A stretch of 5,395 bases of DNA, taken from assembly GCA_030527085.1 (NCBI GenBank), contig JAUNBN010000103.1, positions 1 through 5,395 on the forward strand, in the 5' to 3' direction. This DNA comes from Oscillospiraceae bacterium. GTDB lineage: Bacteria > Bacillota > Clostridia > Oscillospirales > Ruminococcaceae. Both the position numbers and the translations under genes were made by a program. A model generated the notes under the pieces. That model made no database searches. It was not told the DNA's origin and worked only from the letters and a program-made list of their open reading frames with translations. This document shows, piece after piece, positions 1 through 5,317 of this stretch (positions within the stretch are counted from its first letter, which is position 1; the number at the start of each line of letters is the position of its first letter).

Positions 1-405
1 AAAGAGGAGTTCATGGAGCGCATGATGGAGTCCGCCAAGGCGGTGACAGACCACTTCGGCGAGCATATAGTGTTTATAAATGTGATGCGCAATATGTCCG
101 TCTCCTGCGACTGCGAGGGCGTTGCGGCCCAGCCGGTAGTTACGCCCAATGTAGGCATCTGCGCGTCCGCGGACATTCTGGCGGCGGACCAGGCCTCGGT
201 AGACCTCGTCTACGCCATGAAAGAAGATGAGCACCATGATTTGGTTGAGCGCATCGAGAGCCGCCGCGGCCTGCGCCAGCTTTCCTACATGAAGGAGCTG
301 GGCATGGGCTGCGACAGATACCGCCTTATCGATATTGATAATGGCGACGCGGAGATAAGCGCTCGGGACGCCGTCAAGGATGTAGTGCCCTTTGCCGGGG
401 ACTGA
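1..405 (+). CDS. DUF362 domain protein, C-terminal part (5' end outside window)
   Basis: The frame is open from base 1 to a TGA at 403-405, so the true start lies upstream and only about 134 residues are visible. The visible part matches, from memory, the C-terminal half of DUF362 proteins, which often carry or adjoin 4Fe-4S ferredoxin domains. Supporting blocks are the CDCEG cysteine pair (about residue 37 of the visible part), the NVGICASADILAADQASVDLVY block (family form resembles DIGILASTDPVALDQACVDLVY), and the ERIESRRGLRQLSYMKELGMG tail followed by YRLIDID. The biochemical role of the family is not established; a redox or iron-sulfur role is usually assumed. The coding sequence ends normally and is followed by a terminator hairpin about 85 bases downstream, so this is the last gene of its transcript. 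It converges with the transglutaminase-like gene. Family assignment is fairly secure; function is unknown. Confidence 0.85.
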   Translation, partial: KEEFMERMMESAKAVTDHFGEHIVFINVMRNMSVSCDCEGVAAQPVVTPNVGICASADILAADQASVDLVYAMKEDEHHDLVERIESRRGLRQLSYMKELGMGCDRYRLIDIDNGDAEISARDAVKDVVPFAGD

Positions 406-490
406 TGCTCGGCGGCTTTAGGGCGGAAAGCTCCAAAGCGGCCGCGAATAACCCCTGCTGCGGTTAAGCGCATAAAGGATTTCAGCACAA

Positions 491-533
491 AGCCCGCGTC
501 CGTCTTGGCATGACGGGCTGCGGGCTTCTTTAT
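491..533 (+). terminator. Intrinsic terminator after the DUF362 gene, possibly bidirectional
   Basis: Arms AGCCCGC (491-497) and GCGGGCT (520-526) pair perfectly, and an inner stem CCGTC (500-504) with GACGG (512-516) closes a 7-nt loop. The plus-strand 3' side continues TTCTTTAT, a reasonable U-rich tail. On the minus strand the stem is followed by the weaker tail TTTGTG, so it may also stop the convergent transglutaminase-like transcript. It lies between two convergent genes, as expected for a shared terminator. Confidence 0.75.
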
Positions 534-622
534 AGTTTCGCGGGACTGTGAAGCCTGCAAGGACGTTTCCACTGAATTCCGCCGCCCTTGGCGAACGGGC
601 TTGAAAGCCGCTTTCGGAGGAC

Positions 623-1828
623 TCAGTCCTCCTCCTCGAAAACAATCAGTATGGTGCTGTGCTCCTCGTCGCGGTGCGTCCGGCAGCGGCTGTCCTCGAC
701 CCTTTGGGTGTAATCGCCGTCCTCAAGCATTTCGTTAACGCTGTCCAGCACGTCTGTCAGGCCGTTTTGGAAGATATCCTCGCCGGACATGGCCTCAAAC
801 TCGGCGGGGTCGATTATCTTGAACTGCACAAAGTAACGACCGTCTATAATATTTTGGAAGAGCGCCCCGGCCACGTCGTCCGCGATGTCGTCGAAATCAG
901 CGGCGGAAAGACCCATTTTGCCGAAGTAGTCGTAGCCGCCGCAGTCGGGCAGCTCGGCCTTGTTTTGAATGCTGTGGTCTATACCTATCTCCTCGTCGCT
1001 CACGAGGAAGTAGGTGTAGGAGACTACGTTGGTGGCCTCTCCCTCATCGGTTTTGTGGTCGCCGTCGTCCCAGGTTATGTCCATATGGTAGTAGCCGCCG
1101 TCAACCTGAACGAGGTTCCAGGCGTGCCCCTCTACCATGCCGTCGTTTACGGCCTCGCCCTCTACATAGCGGGTCTGAACGCCCAGCCGCGAGAGCAGCA
1201 GCCGCGCCGCGTGGGCGTAGCCGTCGCAGACCGCCTGCCCGAGCACCAGCGCGCCGTAGGAGGTGTGTATTACGGTGTCGCCGCTGTTTTCGGTGTAGGA
1301 GCAGCTGTTTATCAGGGTATCGTGTACGAAGCGGGTTTTGTCGAGCTCTGTGGAGGTCATGCCCTTTTCCTCGGCCTCGGCCGCGAGCGCATTCACCGCC
1401 GCCTCCAGCTCGGCGCGCTTCGTTTCGACCTCCTCTTTTGTGAATATATAGGAGGGTGAGACGATAAAGCCGTCGCTGCGCGAGTGTATGTTCCAGGCCC
1501 ACTCAACCCAGAATATCTCGGGACTGTCCTGCATTATGTACCACATCACGTCCTGTATGTCCTGCTCCACATAGCTGAAGCGGCGAACCAGAATCTCGCT
1601 CTCGCACTCGAGCAGCCCCTCTTTGATAACGTCGTAGAGCTGGCGGTTGGATTCGGAGAGGCTCTCGCGAAGCTCGCCGCTCTGCTCGACAATCGAGGAG
1701 GCGTAGGGGTGTTCTATTGCCGCCGCGGAGACTGCGGCGTTTTCCAGAGGCTTTACATTGAGAAATATGAAGGCCAAAAGCGCAGCCAGCGCCGCGGCTG
1801 AGATTTTGGCTATTCGATTAAAAGTCAT
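623..1828 (-). CDS. Secreted or membrane-anchored transglutaminase-like protein
   Basis: The product is a 401-residue protein of the transglutaminase-like (papain-fold) superfamily. Residues 1-28 form an N-terminal hydrophobic segment with basic residues in front (NRIAK, then AAALAALLAFIFL), which is a signal peptide or single membrane anchor; I see no lipobox cysteine. A charged helical region (about 50-170) precedes the catalytic core. The core shows GQAVCDGYAHAARLLLSRLG (Cys201), EGHAWNLV (His235) and YYHMDITWDD (Asp250), the expected Cys-His-Asp triad in the right order and spacing. The tail (about 300-401) is acidic and unrecognised. Superfamily members cleave or modify peptides or cell-wall proteins; substrate cannot be told here. 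The ATG at 1826-1828 has GGTGGT at 1835-1840 on the minus strand, 6 bases upstream, and the signal segment begins directly after it, supporting this start. A candidate promoter lies at 1864-1892. The gene appears monocistronic. Confidence 0.88.
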   Translation of the reverse strand: MTFNRIAKISAAALAALLAFIFLNVKPLENAAVSAAAIEHPYASSIVEQSGELRESLSESNRQLYDVIKEGLLECESEILVRRFSYVEQDIQDVMWYIMQDSPEIFWVEWAWNIHSRSDGFIVSPSYIFTKEEVETKRAELEAAVNALAAEAEEKGMTSTELDKTRFVHDTLINSCSYTENSGDTVIHTSYGALVLGQAVCDGYAHAARLLLSRLGVQTRYVEGEAVNDGMVEGHAWNLVQVDGGYYHMDITWDDGDHKTDEGEATNVVSYTYFLVSDEEIGIDHSIQNKAELPDCGGYDYFGKMGLSAADFDDIADDVAGALFQNIIDGRYFVQFKIIDPAEFEAMSGEDIFQNGLTDVLDSVNEMLEDGDYTQRVEDSRCRTHRDEEHSTILIVFEEED

Positions 1829-1863
1829 TTTATTACCACCGACTGAAAAAAAGTAACGCTAAC

Positions 1864-1892
1864 AGTTTAATATCTAAAGGATAAATATGCAA
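1864..1892 (-). promoter_or_regulatory. Candidate sigma-70-type promoter of the transglutaminase-like gene
   Basis: Read on the minus strand, TTGCAT (1892-1887) and TAAACT (1869-1864) are separated by 17 bases of AT-rich DNA. The -35 is a poor match (3 of 6) and the -10 moderate (4 of 6). Placement is sensible: the predicted start of transcription would be about 30 bases before the ATG and leave room for the GGTGGT ribosome binding site. Assigned by eye. Confidence 0.3.
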
Positions 1893-1902
1893 GCCGGGAC
1901 GC

Positions 1903-1934
1903 AAAAAAGGAGTGCTCCGTTAGCGCGTTTTTTT
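1903..1934. terminator. Terminator-like A-tract / weak hairpin / T-tract element
   Basis: An A6 run (1903-1908) and a T7 run (1928-1934) flank a short imperfect stem (GTGC at 1912-1915 with GCGC at 1923-1926, one G-U pair). A-tract, stem, T-tract is the shape of a bidirectional intrinsic terminator, but the GC stem is only 4 bp. It could stop minus-strand read-through from the tRNA side before the transglutaminase-like promoter. Confidence 0.33.
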
Positions 1935-2036
1935 ACGGTACGCCCCCGTATTCGGCGGGGGCACTGAAAAGCATGCACAGGCCGAGCCGGAACACAGGGG
2001 CCTCCAGCTTAAAGAACCTTTTCCCCGCTCGAGTTA

Positions 2037-2080
2037 AATGACATTGGCTGAAGGTGGGGGAGTACGGCGTTTGACACGCT
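2037..2080 (+). repeat. Dispersed intergenic repeat, copy A
   Basis: It begins with AATGACATTGGC (2037-2048), continues with a G-rich stretch, then ACGGCGTTT (2064-2072), and ends in a small hairpin, GCGT (2067-2070) with ACGC (2076-2079). The same ordered blocks occur in the same orientation at 3768-3819, with the two main blocks 27 bases apart here and 29 there. The first 9 bases, AATGACATT, form a short palindrome (AATG-A-CATT). Not coding. Confidence 0.6.
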
Positions 2081-2104
2081 TATAGCCCCTCCCGCCGAAG
2101 GCGG

Positions 2105-2132
2105 CTTGACCTTTTTATGCTTTCGCATTAAC
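2105..2132 (+). repeat. Diverged direct repeat, unit 1
   Basis: It contains CTTGACCTTT (2105-2114), then ATGC (2117-2120), loop TTTC, GCAT (2125-2128) and TAAC. The same blocks in the same order recur at 2192-2224. TTGACC (2106-2111) and TAACAT (2129-2134), 17 bases apart, also make a fair plus-strand promoter match, but no gene follows on that strand before the tRNA antisense region. Confidence 0.5.
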
Positions 2133-2191
2133 ATTAGTATATGAAACGACGGCGCCGAGTGAGTACGACTTGCGGCAGCGCGCCCTTTGCT

Positions 2192-2224
2192 CTTGACCTT
2201 TACTTGACCATGCGAAGCATTAAC
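2192..2224 (+). repeat. Diverged direct repeat, unit 2
   Basis: It contains CTTGACCTTT (2192-2201), a second TTGACC 11 bases after the first, then ATGC (2210-2213), loop GAA, GCAT (2217-2220) and TAAC (2221-2224). It matches unit 1 except for a short insertion and a changed loop (GAA here, TTTC there), so the stem is kept while the loop varies. Confidence 0.5.
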
Positions 2225-2251
2225 GCAAAAAGCCCAAAGCGCGAGCGGGCG

Positions 2252-2277
2252 TTAAAAGCCCACGTTTACAAGGGCTT
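2252..2277 (-). terminator. Possible secondary terminator of the tRNA-Pro transcript
   Basis: On the minus strand, AAGCCC (2277-2272), a 10-nt loop and GGGCTT (2261-2256) form a 6-bp stem that runs into TTAA. It lies about 120 bases past the tRNA 3' end on the same strand, behind the closer hairpin at 2361-2393. Short stem and short T-tract, hence low confidence. Confidence 0.28.
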
Positions 2278-2351
2278 AGCCTGCGAAGCGGCGACGGCTT
2301 TTTGCGGAGAGGCGGAGCAGCGAAGCGAGCGAGCCGACGCCGCAAAACAGG

Positions 2352-2393
2352 AACACAAATCGGCGTCGCAAGCGAGTACAGCTTGCGACGCCG
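2352..2393 (-). terminator. Terminator hairpin of tRNA-Pro
   Basis: CGGCGTCGCAAGC (2361-2373) and GCTTGCGACGCCG (2381-2393) are perfect 13-bp complements around a 7-nt loop. Read on the minus strand, the stem begins on the base after the tRNA CCA end and is followed by ATTTGTGTT, a modest U-rich tail. Position, perfect stem and tail favour an intrinsic terminator; the tail is weak, so the hairpin may also act as a 3' processing boundary. Confidence 0.55.
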
Positions 2394-2469
2394 TGGTCGG
2401 AGTGCGGGGACTCGAACCCCGGGCCTCATGCTCCCAAAGCACGCGCGCTACCAGCTGCGCCACACCCCG
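2394..2469 (-). tRNA. tRNA-Pro (anticodon UGG)
   Basis: All arms fold on the minus strand. The acceptor stem is CGGGGTG with CACTCCG (one G-U pair). The D stem is GCGC/GCGC with an 8-nt loop containing GG. The anticodon stem is CGTGC/GCATG with loop TTTGGGA, giving anticodon TGG, which reads CCN proline codons. The variable loop is 5 nt, and the T stem CGGGG/CCCCG carries loop TTCGAGT. The discriminator is A and CCA is encoded (2396-2394). Total length is 76 nt including CCA. The first base pair is C1-G72 with A73, as in bacterial proline tRNAs. It has its own promoter 12 bases upstream and a hairpin directly downstream, so it appears to be a single-gene transcript. Confidence 0.97.
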
Positions 2470-2480
2470 ATGCACTAAGA

Positions 2481-2509
2481 ATTTTAACACAGATAAAAGC
2501 TCTTTACAA
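2481..2509 (-). promoter_or_regulatory. tRNA-Pro promoter
   Basis: On the minus strand, TTGTAA (2509-2504, 4 of 6) and TAAAAT (2486-2481, 5 of 6) are separated by exactly 17 bases. Transcription would start near 2474, about 5 bases before the mature tRNA 5' end at 2469. The start of the divergent glycosylase gene lies on the other side of this promoter. Confidence 0.7.
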
Positions 2510-2577
2510 CTTTCGTGTGAGTGAACCAAGAGCGGGCATTTGACGCGCAACAGGAATACTCCTATTTCGGAGAGGAA

Positions 2578-3087
2578 TTGACTTTAGGATTGAAAGCGGG
2601 CTTTCAAAAGCTTGAGCACGGCATAGACCCGGTTTTCGACGAGCGCTCGCGCGTGCTCGTGCTGGGCTCCTTTCCCTCGGCGCGCTCGAGGGAGCAGGGC
2701 TTTTTCTACGGACACGCCCGCAACCGCTTTTGGGCTGTGCTGGCGGGGGTCTTTTGCGAGAATATGCCCGAGAGTATCCCGGAGAAAAAGGAGCTGCTGC
2801 TGAGAAACAGAGTTGCGCTCTGGGATGTTATCGCGGAATGCGAGATAAGAGCGAGCTCGGACTCAAGCATTAAGAATGCCAGGCCGAACGACCTCTCAAG
2901 AATAATCGACAGCTGCCCAATAGAGCGCGTTCTCGCAAACGGGGCGGCCGCCGCGGAGCTCTACAAGCGCTTCTGCGAGCCGCTGTACGGAAAGGCCGTG
3001 AGGCTGCCCTCAACCAGTCCGGCGAACGCCGCCTGGTCGCTCGAGCGGCTTATCGGGGCCTGGGGGCCATATTTAGAAATTGATTAA
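2578..3087 (+). CDS. Hypoxanthine/uracil-type DNA glycosylase (UDG superfamily)
   Basis: The product is a base-excision repair glycosylase of the uracil-DNA glycosylase superfamily, closest to the hypoxanthine-DNA glycosylase (family 6) group, which removes deaminated bases such as deoxyinosine. Motif 1 is VLGSFPSARSREQGFFYGHARNRFW; the Asn in GHARNRFW is the likely catalytic residue by family knowledge. ALWDVI lies mid-protein. Motif 2 is LPSTSPANA near the C-terminus. No ATG lies upstream of motif 1, so the start is non-ATG. I choose TTG at 2578 (169 residues) because GGAG (2569-2572) sits 5 bases before it and the length fits the family. GTG at 2521 (188 residues) has no ribosome binding site and would add an unconserved-looking leader; TTG at 2590 is a third option. 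The TAA at 3085-3087 is 27 bases before the next gene, suggesting co-transcription. Family is confident; exact substrate is inferred. Confidence 0.87.
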   Translation: MTLGLKAGFQKLEHGIDPVFDERSRVLVLGSFPSARSREQGFFYGHARNRFWAVLAGVFCENMPESIPEKKELLLRNRVALWDVIAECEIRASSDSSIKNARPNDLSRIIDSCPIERVLANGAAAAELYKRFCEPLYGKAVRLPSTSPANAAWSLERLIGAWGPYLEID

Positions 3088-3114
3088 ACAATTGACTAAA
3101 AGGAGGCATTAGAA

Positions 3115-3600
3115 ATGATTTACGATTCAAAAACAGCCGAAAACGCCGCGCTGCTTGAGGCGGCAAACCGCATGTGCGCCGCGGCGCGCACCGCGCCCAA
3201 GGCCCGTGGGATAGACCTTATCTGCACGCTTATCCTGACCGGCGAGGACAAGGACGCCCTCGCCGCCCATATGGAGAGCATAGCCGGAGAAAAGGGCGAG
3301 GGCTACGCCTTCTTTATAAGGGACGCGGGCTGCTTGCGCAAGGCCGGAGCGGTGGTGCTCATAGGCACGAAGGGCGCGGGGGAGGACGGCGGGCTGCTGC
3401 CAAACTTCGACGAGATAAACCTCGGCATAGCCGTGGGCTCGGCCTGCGCGGCGGCGGCGGACGCGCGGGTGGATACGCGGGTCATGTACTCTGTGGGAGC
3501 CGCGGCGATCGAGAGCGGACTTTTCGGGGAGGAAGTGCGCTCGGCGCTGGGAATACCCCTCTCTGTAAGCGGCAAGTCACCCTTCTTCGACCGCAAATAA
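3115..3600 (+). CDS. DUF2148-like (ferredoxin-family) protein lacking the Cys cluster
   Basis: The product is 161 residues of unknown function. Family landmarks recognised from memory are AARTAPKARGID (23-34), LTGEDKDAL (41-49), FFIRDAGCLRKAGAVVLIGTK (67-86), INLGIAVGSACAAAADARVDTRVMYSVG (101-128), and the C-terminal ALGIPLSVSGKSPFFDR (144-160). Members I recall have a cysteine-rich stretch resembling CGFCG...C between the IGT block and the LGIA block, presumed to bind an iron-sulfur cluster. Here that stretch is shortened to GAGEDGGLLPNFDE with no cysteine. The only cysteines are C21, C37, C73 and C111, scattered. No frameshift is evident: the alternative frame there gives Arg/Gly-rich sequence. 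The ATG follows AGGAGG (3101-3106) with an ideal 8-base spacing. It is the second gene of the unit with the glycosylase. Confidence 0.83.
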   Translation: MIYDSKTAENAALLEAANRMCAAARTAPKARGIDLICTLILTGEDKDALAAHMESIAGEKGEGYAFFIRDAGCLRKAGAVVLIGTKGAGEDGGLLPNFDEINLGIAVGSACAAAADARVDTRVMYSVGAAAIESGLFGEEVRSALGIPLSVSGKSPFFDRK

Positions 3601-3665
3601 GGCCAGAGGGGGCCAAAAGCGTGCAGGCATTGTATTTATCCCGCCTTCGGCGCAATATTACTTAG

Positions 3666-3706
3666 TTTAGGAGCTCATCCCGCCAAAGACGGGATGAGCT
3701 CCTAAA
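3666..3706. repeat. Perfect 17-bp inverted repeat between convergent genes
   Basis: TTTAGGAGCTCATCCCG (3666-3682) and its exact complement (3690-3706) surround a 7-nt loop, CCAAAGA. It lies between the DUF2148-like gene and purB, which converge, so a bidirectional transcription barrier is the natural reading. However, the polarity is reversed for an intrinsic terminator: T's lie on the 5' side and A's on the 3' side of each transcript, so neither strand has a U-tract after the stem. A factor-dependent terminator, mRNA 3'-end stabiliser, or small mobile palindrome are alternatives. Confidence 0.7.
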
Positions 3707-3767
3707 AATAGCACAGTTGAGCCGGAATTATGAGGGCGTAAGGCTTTTAAAATCATTTTAGACACTT

Positions 3768-3819
3768 AATGACATTGGCCTACGGCGGGAGAAATAACGG
3801 CGTTTTTCAAAAAAGCGCT
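3768..3819 (+). repeat. Dispersed intergenic repeat, copy B
   Basis: It has AATGACATTGGC (3768-3779), a G-rich middle, ACGGCGTTT (3797-3805), and a hairpin GCGTTTTT (3800-3807) with AAAAGCGC (3811-3818, one G-U pair). It shares order and orientation with copy A at 2037-2080; the hairpin arms differ in sequence and length while both copies keep a hairpin and end in CGCT. The hairpin lies 8 bases past the purB stop codon and might help terminate purB, but its minus-strand U-tail is poor. Confidence 0.55.
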
Positions 3820-3826
3820 TTGCAGC

Positions 3827-5266
3827 TCAGACCTTGATATCCTCAACATCAATCTCGGACAGCAGCGCTTTGTTTTCATCTAAAAGCGGGCGGATATACT
3901 CCTTTAAAAAGCTCTCGGTCTGCCTTGCGGCAAGGCCCGTGAACTTCTGGGGGTTCAGCATGGTCTTGAGCTCATCCAAAGTCAAAGAAAAACTCTCGTC
4001 CGCGGCTATGCGCTCGAGCAGGTCGTTTTCTCGGCCCTCGAGCTTTACCTTGTCGGCGGCGGCCAGGGAGTGCTCGCGCAGGCGCTCGTGCAGGAGCTGG
4101 CGGTCTCCGCCGCGCTTTACGGCCTCCATAAGGATGTTCTCCGTAGCCATAAAGGGCAGCTCGGCCTCTATTCGCGCGGCTATGACCCTCTCGTAGACCA
4201 CAGGCGATTTGCAGATATTGAGCAGTATATTCAGTATCGCGTCGGCGCAGAGAAAGCTTTCGGAGATACTCAGACGGCGGTTTGCGGAATCGTCCAGCGT
4301 GCGCTCGAACATCTGCGAGGCCTCGGTGAGCAGGGGGTTTAAAAGCTCCGCCATAAGATAGCGCGCCAGCGCGCAGACGCGCTCGGAGCGCATGGGGTTG
4401 CGCTTATAGGGCATGGCTGAGGAACCTATTTGATGTTCTTCAAAGGGTTCCTCTACCTCTTTAAAGCTCGCGAGCAGGCGCAAGTCTGTTGCGAGCTTGG
4501 AAGCGCTGGCCGCGAGGGAGGCGAGCGCGCTCAAAACGAGATAATCCTGCTTGCGGGTGTAGGTCTGGCCGCTTACCGGCACAACGCGCTCAAAGCCCAG
4601 TTCCGAGGCGATTTTCCCCTCCAGCACCTCGACCTTCGCCTCGTCACCCTCGAACAGCTCGAGGAAACTGGCCTGAGTGCCCGTTGCGCCTCGGCTGCCG
4701 AGCAGGGCGAGCTCGCTCTCGCGCCTTTTTACCTCGAGATAGTCGAGGTAGAAGTCGTAGAGCCAGGTTGCGGCGCGCTTGCCCAGGGTGGTGAGCTGGG
4801 CGGGCTGCAAATGAGTGTAGCCCAGGCAGGGCAGGGCCTTGTATTTGTCTGAAAAATCCGCTAGCAACTCTATTAAACGCAGGAGCTTTTTGCGTATGAT
4901 AGCCAGCGCGCGGCGCATTATGATTATATCCGTATTGTCGCCGACATAGCAGCTCGTGGCCCCGAGGTGGATAACGCCCGCCGCTGAGGGGCACTGCAGG
5001 CCGTAGGCGTAGACATGGCTCATAACATCGTGGCGCACTTGACTTTCGCGCGCCTCGGCGGCCTCGTAGTTGATATTATCTATATTGGCGTCCAGCTCGG
5101 AGAGCTGTTCCTCGCTTATCGGCAGCCCGAGCTCCTTTTCGGCGCGCGCGAGCGCCGTCCAGAGTCTTCGCCAGGTGGTGAATTTAAACTCCTCGGAAAA
5201 AAGATACTGCATCTCGGCCCCGGCATAGCGGGTAGAAAAGACGCTTACATAGCCTTTGCGGGACAT
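3827..5266 (-). CDS. purB: Adenylosuccinate lyase, long animal-like subtype
   Basis: The enzyme cleaves fumarate from SAICAR and from adenylosuccinate, two steps of purine (AMP) biosynthesis, as a cytosolic homotetramer. The 479-residue product has the superfamily signature GSSAMPYKRNP (281-291) on the flexible catalytic loop; S282 or S283 is the catalytic serine. RHDVMSHV (His79), GATSCYVGDNTD (102-113), GYTHLQPAQLTT (catalytic His152), TGTQASFLELFEGD, SGQTYTRKQD, FERTLDDSANRR and ELPFMATENI are all intact. These blocks match the human enzyme closely from memory, with a near-constant offset of 7 residues. The ATG at 5264-5266 is chosen because AGGAGG (5273-5278) sits 6 bases upstream; an in-frame extension to 5320 would place that site inside the coding region and add an unrelated Lys-rich leader. 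The stop is TGA at 3827-3829. No neighbouring pur gene is visible. Confidence 0.97.
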   Translation of the reverse strand: MSRKGYVSVFSTRYAGAEMQYLFSEEFKFTTWRRLWTALARAEKELGLPISEEQLSELDANIDNINYEAAEARESQVRHDVMSHVYAYGLQCPSAAGVIHLGATSCYVGDNTDIIIMRRALAIIRKKLLRLIELLADFSDKYKALPCLGYTHLQPAQLTTLGKRAATWLYDFYLDYLEVKRRESELALLGSRGATGTQASFLELFEGDEAKVEVLEGKIASELGFERVVPVSGQTYTRKQDYLVLSALASLAASASKLATDLRLLASFKEVEEPFEEHQIGSSAMPYKRNPMRSERVCALARYLMAELLNPLLTEASQMFERTLDDSANRRLSISESFLCADAILNILLNICKSPVVYERVIAARIEAELPFMATENILMEAVKRGGDRQLLHERLREHSLAAADKVKLEGRENDLLERIAADESFSLTLDELKTMLNPQKFTGLAARQTESFLKEYIRPLLDENKALLSEIDVEDIKV

Positions 5267-5270
5267 ATAG

Positions 5271-5279
5271 TACCTCCTT
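5271..5279 (-). promoter_or_regulatory. Strong ribosome binding site of purB
   Basis: The minus strand reads AAGGAGGTA (5279-5271), a near-complete match to the 16S anti-Shine-Dalgarno sequence, 6 bases (from the AGGAGG core) before ATG 5266. It fixes the purB start. Confidence 0.85.
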
Positions 5280-5293
5280 ATAGCCCTGTTTGA

Positions 5294-5317
5294 TTTCTTT
5301 TCTTCATAGAAAAGAAA
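5294..5317. promoter_or_regulatory. AT-rich palindrome upstream of purB
   Basis: TTTCTTTTC (5294-5302) and GAAAAGAAA (5309-5317) are perfect 9-bp complements around TTCATA. It lies 28 bases before the purB start codon, between the ribosome binding site and the hairpins. It may be an operator, a promoter-region hairpin, or the T-rich tail of the upstream terminator pairing by chance with purine-rich DNA. It does not resemble the PurR box of Bacillus. I could not find a convincing -35/-10 pair here. Confidence 0.35.

Larger units (their letters stand above)
1935..2360. other. Non-coding, hairpin-rich intergenic stretch
   Basis: No open frame here resembles a protein; those present run antisense through the tRNA or are low-complexity Arg/Ala-rich translations. 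What can be seen is GCCCCC (1942-1947) facing GGGGGC (1957-1962); one copy of the dispersed intergenic repeat (2037-2080); CCGCC-GAA-GGCGG (2092-2104); two diverged direct repeats (2105-2132, 2192-2224); TTAACGC (2220-2226) facing GCGTTAA (2249-2255); AAGCCC (2256-2261) facing GGGCTT (2272-2277); and TTTTGCGG (2300-2307) facing CCGCAAAA (2340-2347). The word GCGAAGC recurs. It may be the remains of repetitive elements plus terminators of the tRNA transcript. Confidence 0.6.

Noticed and set aside
659..1459. 266-codon plus-strand open frame opposite the transglutaminase-like gene
   Set aside because: It is the antisense shadow of a gene with intact catalytic motifs; its translation is Val/Ala/Gly-rich with no recognisable motif, and long antisense frames are common in GC-rich coding DNA.
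1935..2393. CRISPR array or mobile element in the repeat-rich intergenic region
   Set aside because: Repeats are short, diverged and irregularly spaced, with no regular spacers, transposase remnant or terminal inverted repeats with target duplication that I can see.
2141..2524. 127-codon plus-strand open frame
   Set aside because: It runs antisense straight through tRNA-Pro and its promoter, and its translation is low-complexity. Part of it (GVRGLEPRASCSQS) is a well-known false translation of tRNA sequence.
2266..2550. 94-codon minus-strand open frame
   Set aside because: It overlaps the tRNA on the sense strand; GVAQLVARVLWEHEARGSSPRTP is the typical spurious peptide produced by translating a tRNA gene.
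3174..3665. 163-codon frame overlapping the DUF2148-like gene
   Set aside because: It is an Arg/Gly-rich out-of-frame shadow with no ribosome binding site, whereas the 3115-3600 frame carries clear family blocks. It also does not restore the missing cysteine motif, so a frameshift is not supported.
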